Shown piece by piece: positions 32,419 to 44,203 of a stretch of DNA of 64,000 nucleotides. Position 1 is the first letter of the stretch, and each line of letters opens with the position of its first letter. Source of the stretch: Mactra quadrangularis (lineage: Eukaryota; Mollusca; Bivalvia; Venerida; Mactridae); assembly GCA_025267735.1 (NCBI GenBank), contig CM046293.1, forward strand, positions 13,230,560-13,294,559, written 5' to 3'. Below the pieces are notes generated by a model that saw nothing but the letters and a program-made list of their open reading frames with translations, had not been told where the DNA came from and did not search any database. Made by a program: the position numbers and the translations under genes.

Positions 32419-33007
32419 TAGTTTTTATGCAAAAACAAAAATGTACAGATATGTGCCAGTAGAAAACTTCTGTTTTAATAACTGCAAATCTTTGTGCCAT
32501 CTGTTGAATACCAACACTGTTCTCAAATGTTTTTTCCCCATTTTTCTACAATATTGTATGAAAACCATTTAAAGTAGATAGTGTTCATTCATGTCATTGT
32601 TATAATTTTTAGAATAGTACTGTTGTGTTATACATGTAGATTTTTTTATATAAGGCCTTTCTATATACATATGTTTGTTTGCACTTTCACAGCCCAGAAT
32701 TTTAAAGTGGGTAGAAAGCAAAAAGCTTGATGTTAATTAAAGCCATCAGTTAAATATAAAGACTTAGTTGTAAAACTTAAGCATTGAGCATTTAATTAGT
32801 GATTATTCTATTGCTGAATAGTAGGGTGCTGAGCCTTACCCTTTTTCTTCCTTCCTCCCCTTCTTTCCTTCCTCATTCCTGTTCTTTTTTGTTTCCAGAA
32901 CCCTCTGCAGAAATACTTAATTGAATCATCACCACTCAACTGTACCCTGTCCCTTTTTTCTACATTCCCTGCCCTTTTCTGATTTCTAGAATAATCACTA
33001 ATTAATT
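32419..33007 (+). other. Probable 3' UTR start of the RNF168-like gene
   Basis: Follows the TAG at 32416-32418. AT-rich with no conserved element recognised and no AATAAA close by; a candidate AATAAA lies far downstream at 34914-34919. The true end of the transcript cannot be set from sequence alone. Confidence 0.35.
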
Positions 33008-33165
33008 CTTTTCTTATACTAATTTATTTTAGCTTGATTGAGAAACAAGCTCTTACAACTTTGATTAATTACTTTCAAGTCCACTTCCTGGTCCCCCAGT
33101 TACACTGAGCTAGTAGGATAAAGTTTCATGCACAAGGGAACAACAGGGTAGGTTTTGGATGGAAT
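33008..33165 (-). mobile_element. SINE group S3, 5'-incomplete copy
   Basis: The minus strand matches the body of 38857-39070: AGCTAGTAGGATAAAGTTTC (on +), TTTCAAGTCCACTTCCTGGT (on +), and the AGAAACAAGCTCTTACAACTT tail region. The tRNA-like head is decayed. Confidence 0.65.
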
Positions 33166-34005
33166 TCGAAACAACACGGAGCTGGCTTTCCAATTACTAG
33201 GTGATTTTTTCTCTACATAGTAAATGAAATTTTTTACAGTATTGTCCACGAAGTAATGTGAGTCATGGCGTATGCATGGGTTGATTTAGAAACTGCAAAA
33301 AAAATCATTTTTTGTAGATGGCCATATGTCAATATTTTGACATAATGTGTTTTTATTAAGATTTGGCTGTTAAAGCCATTGTGACTAATTATGCAATTGT
33401 TTTCTGGTGTTAGATATAATACACATGGTGGTTCTATTAATTTTTTTGTGGGGGGGGAAACAACTACTGCAATCCTGTCATATTTAATATTTTTCTGAAC
33501 ATGTTAAGTTTGATTTCAAATTGTATGAGTAGTTGTTCTTGAATTTAGAAAATTATAGAGTGGCAGCCAATTAAGACAGTGTGCATGATGAAGTTTGTTT
33601 TTCCAGTATTTGTTTCTTCATTGATGTTTCTGCTTATTGACTATTTTAGAAAGAGAAGTTGAAAAGTGCTGCTCATGTTTTTTTAGAATGGTCACTAAAT
33701 GTGTTATAAAAATGTTACAAACTTTATTCTTTGAGGGAATTATTTGACAAGTGTGAATTGTAGTTTTTGTCAGTTTTTGTAGGTTCATGTATCGTATTTA
33801 TGAATTAAATGCACACTTAATGAATAGTGTGCAACTTGACGTAGTCACAAAATATTCCATTATTTTCAATTTGTATAAATTATCTAATCATGTCCGAAAA
33901 ACATTTTGTAATGTTTCATCTGATTTGTTGTGGTCGACTGATGTTTATGTGTTGATTAACTCTGTATACTTTGTATATTTATAGATTGTTATAAAATGAA
34001 CTTGT

Positions 34006-34241
34006 GTTGCTTTTCACAAAATTCTTACGAAAAAAATCTTTGTAAGTCAGTTTCATATAATTAGCACTTCAACGTCAGACAGATAATAAGCATAACTATG
34101 ATATAATATTCAAAAGGTATACACAGTTGTACACAATTCTATAATATTCAGAATTGATAAGTAAAAAAATGAGCATATTATTAATGTTTCTTGCTTTTGA
34201 CTTACATAGATTTTTTTCATAAGAATTTTTGTGAAAAGCAC
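34006..34241. mobile_element. MITE family M2, copy 2
   Basis: GTTGCTTTTCACAAAATTCTT at the left and AAGAATTTTTGTGAAAAGCA at the right form the inverted ends. The interior AAGCATAACTATGATATAAT, AAAGGTATACAC and TTTCTTGCTTTTGACTTAC is shared with 11695-11928. Confidence 0.88.
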
Positions 34242-34377
34242 CACAGATCTTTTGAGGGATTTTCCATTTAGGTACAACTAATCATTTACTGTTTGAATGA
34301 AAAATATGCGTTCAAAAAGAACATGATACATATTGAGTTACAAACTATTTAAAACAAAATTGTGGAAAAAAGTTTGA

Positions 34378-34600
34378 GCGCTTCCATACATGTTCACCCG
34401 ACTTGACAATTTTGTATGATAACCTCTGTTAAATGAAATCACCTTGAGACGGATGGTCCCTTTTTTACACCTGCATGGACTTGAACAGCTGTACGTAAAT
34501 TTCTTGCTCAAGGAATTTAAAAGTTCCCAGGTGGGGTTTCGAACTCCCGACCTCAGGATCCCCAAGTGCGTGTTCTACCTGTGGACCACTGCTCCTACAT
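34378..34600 (-). mobile_element. tRNA-derived SINE, group S4 (copy 1)
   Basis: The minus strand reads GTAGGAGCAGTGGTCCACAGG then TCGGGAGTTCGAAACCCC (box B), and a body with TTCCTTGAGCAAGAAATT and a GTGTAAAAAAGGGACC segment. It is related to 39375-39595 and 59035-59195. The SINE covers the 34444-34671 and 34338-34565 open frames, which are therefore not genes. Confidence 0.75.
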
Positions 34601-35078
34601 GGTCTGTACCTTGTCTGTACCTTCATGGAAAACCCATAAAATTAAGTTTATTGGTGAGTCATAGGGCATAGATGTATATAAAATTAATATATGATATAAA
34701 ATTGAAAAAACAACAACATTATGTGCTTTTCTATTAATCTGTATTTAATTTTGATTTGTCTAAGTTTAGGCTACTGTCTCTATATTTGATGAGTTTTTTT
34801 AAAGGTTGACATTTTTCAGTTTTTATTGGCAGCTCTTTAAGTTTGGGTGATAGAACAGCATTGCAGTCAAGTCAAAAGTAAATGACGCATGCCATTTGTA
34901 ATTTTGCATTATAAATAAATCATATTTTGAGTGCAGTCCTAGAGTCAAGACTGTTTGAATGACAATAACTTTCATGCAAGTATTTGTTCTATGTGACAGT
35001 GTTACATTATACCTCAGAAATGTTTTTACTCTATAAATTAGCTTAGTTAATCAACCAAATTTAGGTCTTCATAGCCAA

Positions 35079-35145
35079 GGCTAAGTGCAAAACGGTCATA
35101 ATTCAATTTAAAAATGAGTGAGTTATGACCGTTTTGCATTAAGCC
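35079..35145. repeat. Short near-perfect palindrome (67 bp)
   Basis: GGCTAAGTGCAAAACGGTCAT is mirrored by ATGACCGTTTTGCATTAAGCC, with a single mismatch in the arms. It is a miniature foldback element. Confidence 0.85.
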
Positions 35146-36171
35146 CGCAATAGAGATTTCTGATTTATGATCCTTCATTTGTGTAATAGTTGTATCTTGC
35201 TATGAGTTGAGTAGACTGTATCTTGAATTCAAATATTTGGGGTTTTCCTGAGGTACAGGGCAACCACATTTTAATTTGGGCAACCAACAATTTCTTTTGG
35301 GCAACCAAAATTCTCCAAATGAGATATAGTGCTTGACCTTAAATTGATCTGTTCATGCAACCACTTTCATATCGAAATTTTGTAGACTGATGTGTAAAAA
35401 ATTTTGTTCTGCTTGCACAAATGGATGGAAAAAACATTATTAGGAGTTCTGAATTAGGTCTATTGATCTTTGATTATTGTTGATATTAATTTTTTTAGAT
35501 TTGTCTCTTGTTTATTTATTGATGTAGAATCCTTATTCTATTTAATATAAACTTTATATCAGGAATGTTATACTTTTATTTTATATTTCTACATATTTGT
35601 TCTTATCATCCATACTTTTGTCTTTATTCTATGTCTTTGTTATACATCAGTCATTTTTACCCATCCCCACTCTCACCCCTTGAGAATAACCAGGTCTTTG
35701 ATTTCAAGCCCAGCAAATCCATGGTAAATTTGCATTTGAGTTGAAAAATCATCAGTGATTATGCCCTCCTTCTGAGGATGTCCAAACCAATGCATATTTT
35801 AAAGACTGAACAAAATAATATTTACGCTAGTTTACACCATATGACTTTCAACTCTGGAAAATAATTGGCTGAAACCTGTACCAACTGCTGTAAAAATATA
35901 AGTAGTATCTGGATATATCAATGTGGCAATGACTACAGTTCCCCTCTTTCGTTCATATTGCTTACAAGCACCTCTCCTGTGCCGATTCCTTGGCCATCTG
36001 CCCCAGAAATGCATGATGCCATCTATATTGAATTGTTTGTTATTAATGCTATATTTGTATGAGCTGTTTGATTTCTTGAATGAATAGGCTAATCTTGTAA
36101 AATGATATTTGGTGTAAATTAGAATTCTCTATATCTTTGTTGTCTAGTCAAGGCCTCGTAACTTTACCTTT

Positions 36172-36956
36172 TAAGCTCGACTTTACGGAGTAAATGGAGA
36201 GCTCTCCTACTCGCCCTAGCGTCGGTGTCTGCGTGCATATTTCTGATTAAAGTTTTTGTGCAGTAAAATATTTTTTACTATAACTTTTTTATTTATTCAA
36301 GGTATCAACTTCAAACTTTAAATGTATATTCCTTATTATCAACACATCTCATGTGACATAGTTCATAAACCCAATTAATTGTTTTTAGAATTATTTCCCC
36401 TTGAACTTAGAGTTTTCTTTAAAAAAATGATTGTTTTTACTGCATCTGATTTATTTCTTTAGGTATTGACTTCAAACTTTAAATGTATATTCCTTATTAT
36501 CAACCTCATCTCATGTGACAAGGTCCATAACTCAAAATACATTTTTTTCTGAATTATCCCCCTTGAACTTAGAGTTTCCTTTAAAAAATGTTTGTTTTTA
36601 CTGCAACTGTTTTATTTCTTTAGGTATTGACTTCAAACTATAAATGTATGTTCCTTATTATCAACCTCATCTCATTTGACAGGATTCTTAACTCCTAATA
36701 CATTTTTTTTCAGAATTATCCCCCCTTGAGCTTAGAACTTCATCTCATGTGACAAGGTTCATAACTCTAAGTACATTTTGTTCAGCATTGTCTCCCATGA
36801 ACTTATTACTTTCTTTAATTTTTATTTGATTTTTTTTACCTTAAATATGTTTAAGGTTATATTTTAAAATTTTAAAATATGTATGTTCATCAACCACATC
36901 TCCTGTGACAAATACTTACTTAGTCGAGCATGCTGTCTCCTCTGACAGCTCTTGTT
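36172..36956 (+). mobile_element. Hairpin-CTTGTT element, family A (copy 2)
   Basis: Starts TTAAGCTCGACTTTACGGAG and ends with a perfect 6-bp hairpin GCTGTC-TCCTCT-GACAGC followed by TCTTGTT. It contains about three to four of the ~165-bp internal units (TTATTTCTTTAGGTATTGAC, TTCCTTATTATCAACC) seen in 27121-28109. Confidence 0.85.
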
Positions 36957-38317
36957 GGAATTGAAGTTACAAGGTTTTGACTCGATATATTGGTATGGAT
37001 ATGCTTGAACTCAAATGTTCTATTTGATAATCCTAATTAGGTATTACCTTTTTCTACTAAATTCAATTTGCATGCTTTCTGTTTCATGTCAATTATAAAT
37101 GGCTCAGTAGTAAATTATCTACTAAATATATTAAAGATATTGATATTTTTATGTTTGTAATTTTATGATTATTCAAAGTTCCTGAGATGAACACAAAATA
37201 GATGTAATTTATTTTTGATGTGTGGACACCTTCCTGATGTTTCAGGACCTGACTGGTATCATAGTTTTGTCCTCATGAAAAATTTCTATTTATGTTATCA
37301 ATCATACCTCCCAAAACTATGTTTAGGGGTATATAAGGGTCATTTTATTGGTTGGTCAGTCTATCTGTATTTAATTCAAACTTAACACATAGATGGAGTA
37401 TCAAACAGGTGTGTGCATATTTCATCTTGGTTTCAGTCCATTGAGGTTTTTCCAATTTATGGTCCTTTAATGAAAAAATTTGTCGGCTCATTTTTCAGCA
37501 CCTATTGTGCAGACTTGATTCAAACTTCTTTACCAAGACCTGTTGTATAATTCTGTCAAATGTAGATGGAACCATCTTACTTTTATATCTGGATTTTAAA
37601 TTTATATAAGTTGTTTTATTAATGAGAAAATGTTTTAATCTATTTTATAGAAGTATTTTTCACATGATTAATAATAAGACAGACAAATTGGTCATAGTAG
37701 CTGATCAAGTCTCCAGTGAGGTGTAGTTCTGAACTGAGCTATTTCTGTACCCAGGATAGGGTTGTTATTGCCCTTTTGTATAATACAAATAAATGATTGA
37801 GCGATATATGAAGAAAAATATCTTTGTGTATCAAATTTTGTTTGAAAACAGAAGAATTCAAATTTTATTGTCATTAACATGCAATTATATAATTTTTCAC
37901 AAAAAATGTTGGATTGTGCTTATTTTATTTAATTTGATTTAGTGACCTGTTTACTTTGATTAAAAAATATTTTGTACTCGTAAATTTAAGTTTTAATGGA
38001 TGGAAAATTACTTTTTTCTTTATTTTTTTGTTTTTAATCACATGCTCTTTCTATAAGACTTAATCTTAAAAAATGTAGAACATTTTTATCATTATCTTTA
38101 CCTGTTTGTTATTTTTTATCTGATATATATGTTACATTGAAAGTATTTACCATACATTGTCATTAGTTATTTTATGAATAAGGGATATTTTTAGTTATCT
38201 TTCCTTGATAAAGTCTGGAGAGATCCAATTGGTAAGTACGTCCTATCAGTTGGAATCCTCAGATTTTATCGTTGATTTTTTATGTATGGTAATTCTAAAT
38301 TATTAACTTAGATAGTA
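36957..38317. other. Gene-free stretch
   Basis: AT-rich, short frames only. A block GATCCAATTGGTAAGTACGT followed by a GTTGGAATCC segment at 38222-38260 resembles 14333-14370 (just outside the LINE end). This suggests a shared, undefined repeat. Nothing else was recognised. Confidence 0.4.
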
Positions 38318-38538
38318 TTGTTCGTTTTTTCTCAACTGCCAAAACATGAATAATTTCATGGCAACTTCATGTGTAAAAATAATCAGCGGCTTGCATTAGT
38401 GATTTTCTGATAATGTGTTTTAAAGTCTGGTAGAACTTTTTTTATTTTCCTATTATGCCAGAGATAGGAGCCAAATTGTAATGCATTGAGGCACCGAAAT
38501 ATTTTTTCAAGCTTGGACAATTGAGAAAAAATGGACTA
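38318..38538. mobile_element. MITE family M3, copy 1 (TA-flanked)
   Basis: TTGTTCGTTTTTTCTCAACTG at the left and CAATTGAGAAAAAATGGAC at the right, flanked by TA on both sides. The inner arms AACATGAATAATTTCA and GAAATATTTTTTCAAGCTT also pair. Same family as 41561-41805 and 63241-63386. A TA duplication is typical of Tc1/mariner-derived MITEs. Confidence 0.8.
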
Positions 38539-38856
38539 TAATCAATGATATGCAATATCACTTCACCCAACAATACTTTGCTGAATTTTCAACCAAATCA
38601 AAGGATTACATAAAAGTTATTCAATTTTCTCTGTGGCGAATTGACATTGAAAGAGTAAAATCTGAGTAATCCAACTAATTTGACCTACCTTTTTGAAGAG
38701 TATGCAAGGGGAAATAACTGACTAAATGTCTCTTACTGAGAGGTTGTGTGTTTCAGTACATATTATATACATGTATGTTAACTTACCTGCAATAAATCAT
38801 TTTAAGACTGATATTGTTGTTTATTGTTTCATTCATGTATCAAGTGAAATAGCTGG

Positions 38857-39070
38857 TATGGCCAAGCGGTTACGACATTGGACTGGAAGTAGTTGGATAG
38901 CCAGCTCCTCCTTAGTTCGAATTTTAACCAAAACCTAACCCCGTTGTTTCCTTGAGCAAGAAACTTTATCCTACTAGCTCAATACTGGATGACCAGGAAG
39001 CGGACTTGAAAGTGATTAAACTAAGTTGTAAGAACTTGTTTCACAAATTAGCTATAATAAATTAGTTCAA
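38857..39070 (+). mobile_element. tRNA-derived SINE, group S3
   Basis: The head GGTATGGCCAAGCGGTTACG is a tRNA-Leu/Ser-type box A. TTAGTTCGAATTTTAACC is a decayed box B. The body continues through TTGAGCAAGAAACTTTATCC to AACTTGTTTCACAAATTAGC. The inverted partner is 33008-33165. The box B decay and the missing cloverleaf exclude a functional tRNA. Confidence 0.75.
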
Positions 39071-39374
39071 GCTAATGAACTGGAATAGCATAGTTGATCA
39101 CACTGACTTGGTTGCTGCAGTTTGGACTGTCATTGGTTCCAATAATCTGGAAGTTTGGGTCTTACCCTTATATCAGCAATATGGACACATCCTTAAATGA
39201 AATTTATACAGTAATGTTAACTTTCCACTGTATGTGGAGAAGTTTTCAACTGTTTATGAAAATGTAAGCAAGAAAATAAAAAGATGCTTTATTTAAGGTC
39301 GCATATAAACAACACATAACTTAAGTTCTAAAGTGTGCTATTTATTTTAAATATCTGCTATATACATGTTCACT

Positions 39375-39595
39375 GTTTAGTCGACATAACAGTTTTGTAC
39401 TATAACCACTGATCATTTAAATCTCCTTCAGGCAGGTGATCCCTCACTGTGCCAATTTACACCTGGATAGAGTGGAAAAATTTTAAGGTACATTTCTTGC
39501 TGAAGGAAATTAGCAGTGCCACTAGTGGGGTTCGAACCCTGGACCTCTCTATCCCTTACAGCTTGTTCTACCACTGAACCACTGCTCCTACTGTT
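39375..39595 (-). mobile_element. tRNA-derived SINE, group S4 (copy 2)
   Basis: The minus strand head GTAGGAGCAGTGGTTCAGTGG and box B AGGGTTCGAACCCCAC are the best preserved of the group. The body has CCAGGTGTAAATTGGCACAG and AGGGATCACCTGCC. It accounts for the 39428-39631 open frame. Confidence 0.82.
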
Positions 39596-39654
39596 TATTT
39601 GGTTGAAGACAGTATGTGACAAATACCTCACTGCTTTATCTCCCTTTATCTACT

Positions 39655-39785
39655 ATTTTAATGCAGAGCAACGGAACTGCTAGTTCAATTGTTTCATTGT
39701 CTTTGGTATGACACAGCCAGGGATCGAACTTAAGACCTCCCAGGTCTGGAGTAGACTCTTTACCACTAGGTTATCTGGAATATAA
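39655..39785 (-). mobile_element. tRNA-derived SINE, group S5
   Basis: The minus strand reads GATAACCTAGTGGTAAAGAG (box A), then TTAAGTTCGATCCCTGG (box B), then GTGTCATACCAAAGACAATG. The last is a SINE-like body rather than genomic flank of a tRNA gene. Only one copy is in the window, so the family assignment rests on its architecture. Confidence 0.6.
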
Positions 39786-41095
39786 TATCCGTGCAATAAG
39801 GTAACTGAAATGTTCTGGAATGTTTTTAGATTAGCCTCCAACAATATGTATCCTAATAAACAATATAACTCTTGATGGAATAATAACGGAATAACTGGAA
39901 TAATATTTTAAAATTCTGAAATACATGTGATTTTACCACTGACTTGAAATTGAAATACCTATTGATTTCTATAGTTTAAATACTTTCCGTATTTTCTACT
40001 GTCCATATAGTCAACGCACAGGTGTCATCGAGTATGGATCCACTGGCTATTCTCCGTAACTTTAAAACTACGCTCCCCTAGCAGCTCAGTGAATATACCA
40101 CATTCACACGCTTCCTTATTGAGTGTCGATTTATGATATTGACTTTTACTATGAACTTTAAACGACCAGTGAATTATATTCATATGGGGTATTTTATATA
40201 ATTATTTTAAAATTGGTTCCAGGATGACTGTCTCATCCCCTTAGTTAGGTCAAAATTAGTCTATGAAGACTTCTGACCTTACGTGGAAGAAGAAGAAATC
40301 ATTATCAAAGCATATTTAACGAATGTAAGACCCCTGTTGCATGTGTTCTAATCATGCGCGGTATATCCACGAAGCCAAATCAAAACAGTGATTTCAAAGT
40401 ATAATAATAATATAATAATAACTACGTTATTTTTTCATAATGGTCAAGCTCTGGTCAATATAGCTGGACCATACATTTCCAAATAATGTGTGCATTTAAA
40501 GAGATATAGAGGCAAAAGTTCAACTTCATATTTCCTGATTTTGAATTATATTTTTTATAACCATGAATGCAACAGACACATTGTTATATTACTTGACAAA
40601 ATATTTCTTTATTTTCTCGGAATATTTGGGGTGTTTCCTAACTAGACCCCGGGTCATGGATCAGGTTAGCTAAATATAGATAAGTGTTAAAATATGAATT
40701 TACTGATGAGAAGATACTATAGAGTTTGTTATTGCGCAACAGTAGTATAATTTTATTAAAAAAAATATCCTAACCGCCTAAGAATGTTGAAAAGACAAGA
40801 AGCGACCAATGAAAATGTTTAATTTCAGCAAGTACGACATATAACAAATCTGTAAATAGCTTGGTGATTCCCTCAGTATCCTACTTTCGTTTTCAACAAA
40901 GTGTATGCCACATGTTTTAATTCATTCAGTTGAATGTTATAAGTGACAAATGTTATTAGTAAGTGATTTCTTACGTTCATAATACATGTACAGGTTTAAA
41001 GACTAAACTTGGTTCTATACTTTTGGCACAGTTATTTGCCTGTATATCCCTTTAAACCATAACAATGAAATGTAAAAAGGAGTTAATATATCAGG
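39786..41095. other. Gene-free stretch
   Basis: No repeat family recognised. A short minus-strand frame starting at 40046 (MDPLAILRNFKTTLP then stop) was noted and rejected. A (TAA)n run lies at about 40402-40420. Confidence 0.4.
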
Positions 41096-41494
41096 TATAG
41101 TCCAACAGAATTAACCTGAGCTTGAACTATCTAATTATAATAATTACACACTTCATTTACATTAAATTGTGAGTTTTCGTATGCGAGTATACGGTTATGC
41201 GCCTGTTTATAACAACCGAAGTGACTATAAATCAATTTATTAAAAGTGGCATGTTATTGTACTTTTAATTTTGGACACATTAGTTTTTGGGAAAACAAGT
41301 AAGTCAGCAATATTATGGCACAGATTCAAAGTATTTAATCTTATGAAAAAAACATTATTTGTTCTGTACGTTTATTTTGCCGAAAGGTTCCGATAAAGTT
41401 CGATTTACAAACGAAGACAAACATAGACAGTAAATACTGAGTTTAATATATTCTTGCATTGAAGTCAAGCTCAGGTTAATTCTGTTGGACTATA
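41096..41494. mobile_element. MITE with TATAGTCCAACAG ends
   Basis: TATAGTCCAACAGAATTAAC (left) and GTTAATTCTGTTGGACTATA (right) are perfect inverted repeats, and pairing continues through CTGAGCTTGA/TCAAGCTCAG, about 30 bp in all. The 399-bp element is non-coding. The perfect arms suggest it is younger than most MITEs here. Confidence 0.9.
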
Positions 41495-41560
41495 CTATAA
41501 CCATAAAAACACAAATCTTCTGCACAGTCAAAAAGCAAAGAGGGAGATGTTTATGCGGTA

Positions 41561-41805
41561 TTGTTCGTTTTTTCTCAACTGCCCAAACATGAATAATTTC
41601 ACGGTGAATGCGTTTGTTAAAATTATTGTCGTAATACATCCATGAGTTTTCGAAAGTGGGTACTATAATTAAGTAAAGCTGCTTATGCCGTATGATATGT
41701 TTTAATCAAGATATTTAACTGACAATTAGTCCATTAGTACAAAAACAATGCATTCAGGCACCGTGAAGTTATTCAAGCTTTGACAGTTGAGAAAAAAACG
41801 GACAA
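41561..41805. mobile_element. MITE family M3, copy 2 (TA-flanked)
   Basis: TTGTTCGTTTTTTCTCAACTG and CAGTTGAGAAAAAAACGGACAA form the ends. TA sits on both sides (41559-41560 and 41806-41807). AACATGAATAATTTCACGGTG pairs with CACCGTGAAGTTATTC inside. Best-preserved copy of the family. Confidence 0.88.
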
Positions 41806-42358
41806 TATAAAGTGACGTCACTAACAAATTACGAAAACATGAATCTATAATGGTTTTTCGAAAAAGAACAGACAGTGGCGAAATAATGTAACGTAGGCTT
41901 TCGTCGCTCGTCCTTATAAACATTTTAATGTAAATGTAATTTTTAATAATCAATTATTATATCACTGGAGGCAAAATTATGCATCGATAATAATCAATTA
42001 ATTATGTATATAATATAGATCTACTGAACACCCCAAAACATGACATTACTCGCCTAAGGCATTGGTTTTTGAAAATATTTACAATTGTGCGGTTAAAAAG
42101 TAATTTTAATATGAATAAAGTTTCAATGAAACAACACGTTAAACAATCCCTGACATAAATTATATTGACCGTATAAGATCAATAATCAATTATCATTGCA
42201 CGACAATTTCCGAACACGGAATATATGTACAGTAATGGAAGAAGAAGAAGAGGAAGCTTGATACGTATTTGTGTTGCCTTAGCTACTAGTTTGTGTGACA
42301 GTTACATGTCCACCAACCTACTTTAGACGCTTTCAATAATTTCATAATAAGCCGACAA

Positions 42359-42606
42359 CAGGGGTGAATCAAGGATTTTTTTTCGGGGGGGGGGAAGGGG
42401 ACATTTTCTAGGGGTCTAAACTTTCGAACCACAACCACATTATACACTTTTTGCAGAATAATGCAACATTAAATCTATGTTAAGCACGAAGAAAAATTGC
42501 TTCATGCTACTTAAAAATGACTTACAGTAAAAAAATACACTTATGGACAGGTACGTTTTGAAAATTCCAGGTGGTTAGGTCTGGATCGACCCGCTAGACC
42601 CGCCTA
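42359..42606. mobile_element. Possible hAT-like element (CAGGGGTGAATCAAGG end)
   Basis: CAGGGGTGAATCAAGGATTTT at the left, with a G run, and GGTCTGGATCGACCCGCTAG...CGCCTATG at the right resemble the two ends of a common animal element class with CAGGGGCGGATCCAG-type termini. The arms are diverged and no clean duplication was found. A related short foldback is at 57781-57856. Confidence 0.4.
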
Positions 42607-43950
42607 TGTACAACACGAGGGATTGTTTCAGTTTGATTCTGGGCTCCGTGCAAAGCATTTTAGAGGGGGTTGACAACCAAAAATCTTGTGGAATCTTGTT
42701 GTCGTCGTTGTTTTTGAGTGTACATGTATGTATGTTTGTTTTGAAAAAAATCCAAAGGGTCTAAGTCTTACACAATGGTTTGAATTCTTAACAAAATTAT
42801 TTCTACATATAATTGTACAATTTTAAGGCCACGGGGTTACAAATTAGATTAAATCAACAGTTTTTATTAAATGGCTAAACTGTCCCCAAGCGAGCATAAC
42901 AATAACTATTCTAAAGAGCGCATATACATGTATATGCATTCTCCAAAACCATAGATTGGCTCACATAGTTCAACATTCAAAACGTTGATAAAGTCTATTG
43001 CTAAGTGGTAATGCAAATATTTTTTATGAACTGATCGGGGGAATACATAAACTGTTACATCAAAGATTCTTATTTTGAAGATTAGCACACCGAGTTGGTC
43101 AATAGTACACATTAAAATATAAAAATGTGAGGAGTACGTCATGAATCGGCGACGTTCAGAACGTTTTTCTGACGTCGTTCGAAAATTTAACATACCTTTT
43201 CTCAGGGAATTAGATACTTTGTCTCTGCTTTTCTCAAATAACGGCTAATGTATTAATTTATTATATACATGTGTCTCCTAAGAGCGTTACCATTCAGATA
43301 GATGGATTAATTTTTCTATATAATGTGACAATAAACATGGCAATTACAATAAAACATACATAACATTATATATAACAACACATGCATGGATTAATGCAGT
43401 CATGTCAATTAACATTATATAGAAAAGATGACACAAAAAGAGAAAATATACTCCGTTATTTCCATTGCACGGTCCTTTAATATATTGTGGTATGCCATAG
43501 GAAAAAATATAGAATTTAAATAAATAGTTATATCATTAGTAATAAAAAAATTATCACTGGAAAAATAAGCATGCAGAAAACATTGATGGCAATACATGTG
43601 AAAATTAGAAATTACGATTAAAATACGAATGGAGTATAAGTCCAACTTTACATTAAACAAAGTAAAAATATGACTAAGAAAAAATATAATAATTGAAATA
43701 AACTATCTATTTCAACAATAACAATTTTATTTTAGAAATCTATGTACAGCATTTAAATATAAATGATTCACGCACTAAGCAAGTGCTAGTACGCAATCGC
43801 TAATGTACTGTTTGTGACATTTTTTATTTGTTAAATGAATGAATTTCTTTAAGGTTACAATTACAATTATGTAATCGAAAAAGGCGCATATTCTTATAAA
43901 AAGTGTTCGTGCGAATTTTGTTACGTGTAAACCGATTTTTAAACCAAACT
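42607..43950. other. Gene-free stretch upstream of the TM9SF2-like gene
   Basis: AT-rich, with no convincing gene on either strand. The Arg-rich minus-strand frame at 42906-43193 has no recognisable domain. No repeat ends were identified. Confidence 0.4.
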
Positions 43951-44068
43951 ATGACGCATGCGCATATGAGCCGGATGACGTGTTTTCGCCATTTTGTGTA
44001 ATCGTGGAAGTTGTTTGTGTTACTAACCTGTCCAAGGCGATAGGCGTTTTGTTTTACAGAGTATTTTC
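43951..44068 (+). promoter_or_regulatory. Putative housekeeping promoter and 5' UTR of the TM9SF2-like gene
   Basis: Three motifs lie within 45 bases: ACGCATGCGCA (43954-43964), one base off the NRF1 palindrome; TGACGTG (43976-43982), a CRE/ATF-type half site; and CGCCATTTTG (43987-43996), a YY1-type CCAT element. YY1 sites in this orientation usually lie just downstream of the start site in animal promoters, which would place transcription start near 43980. The region is locally CpG-richer than its surroundings. Function is inferred from the motif set and position. Confidence 0.55.
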
Positions 44069-44203
44069 ATGATTAAAAACATGAAGTCTTTATTTCTGAT
44101 AGTTTGCACGTTTCTTATTGGAACGAAAGCGTTTTATTTGCCAGGTTTGGCCCCAGTGACATACTGCGAAGAAGAGGCCAAACCGAGCGATTCGGACTGC
44201 AAA
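44069..44203 (+). CDS. TM9SF2: TM9SF2-like exon 1 (signal peptide, FYLPGLAP)
   Basis: ATG at 44069 or, four codons later, 44081; the second has A at -3 and is the alternative start. It encodes a hydrophobic [11 protein letters not shown] signal and then [15 protein letters not shown]. Donor AAA|GTAAGT, phase 0. Confidence 0.93.

Noticed and set aside
35270..35330. Three GGGCAACCA words as a tandem repeat
   Set aside because: Spacing is irregular and only three short words match; no larger unit is supported.
40034..40080. Frame starting MDPLAILRNF, which recalls the N-terminus of CDC73-type proteins
   Set aside because: The stop codon follows after 15 residues, no donor site continues it into a matching frame, and the similarity is too short to be meaningful.
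42906..43193. Arg-rich 95-residue minus-strand frame near the TM9SF2 promoter (possible divergent gene)
   Set aside because: No recognisable family, no splice sites that extend it, and the promoter motifs fit the + strand gene.
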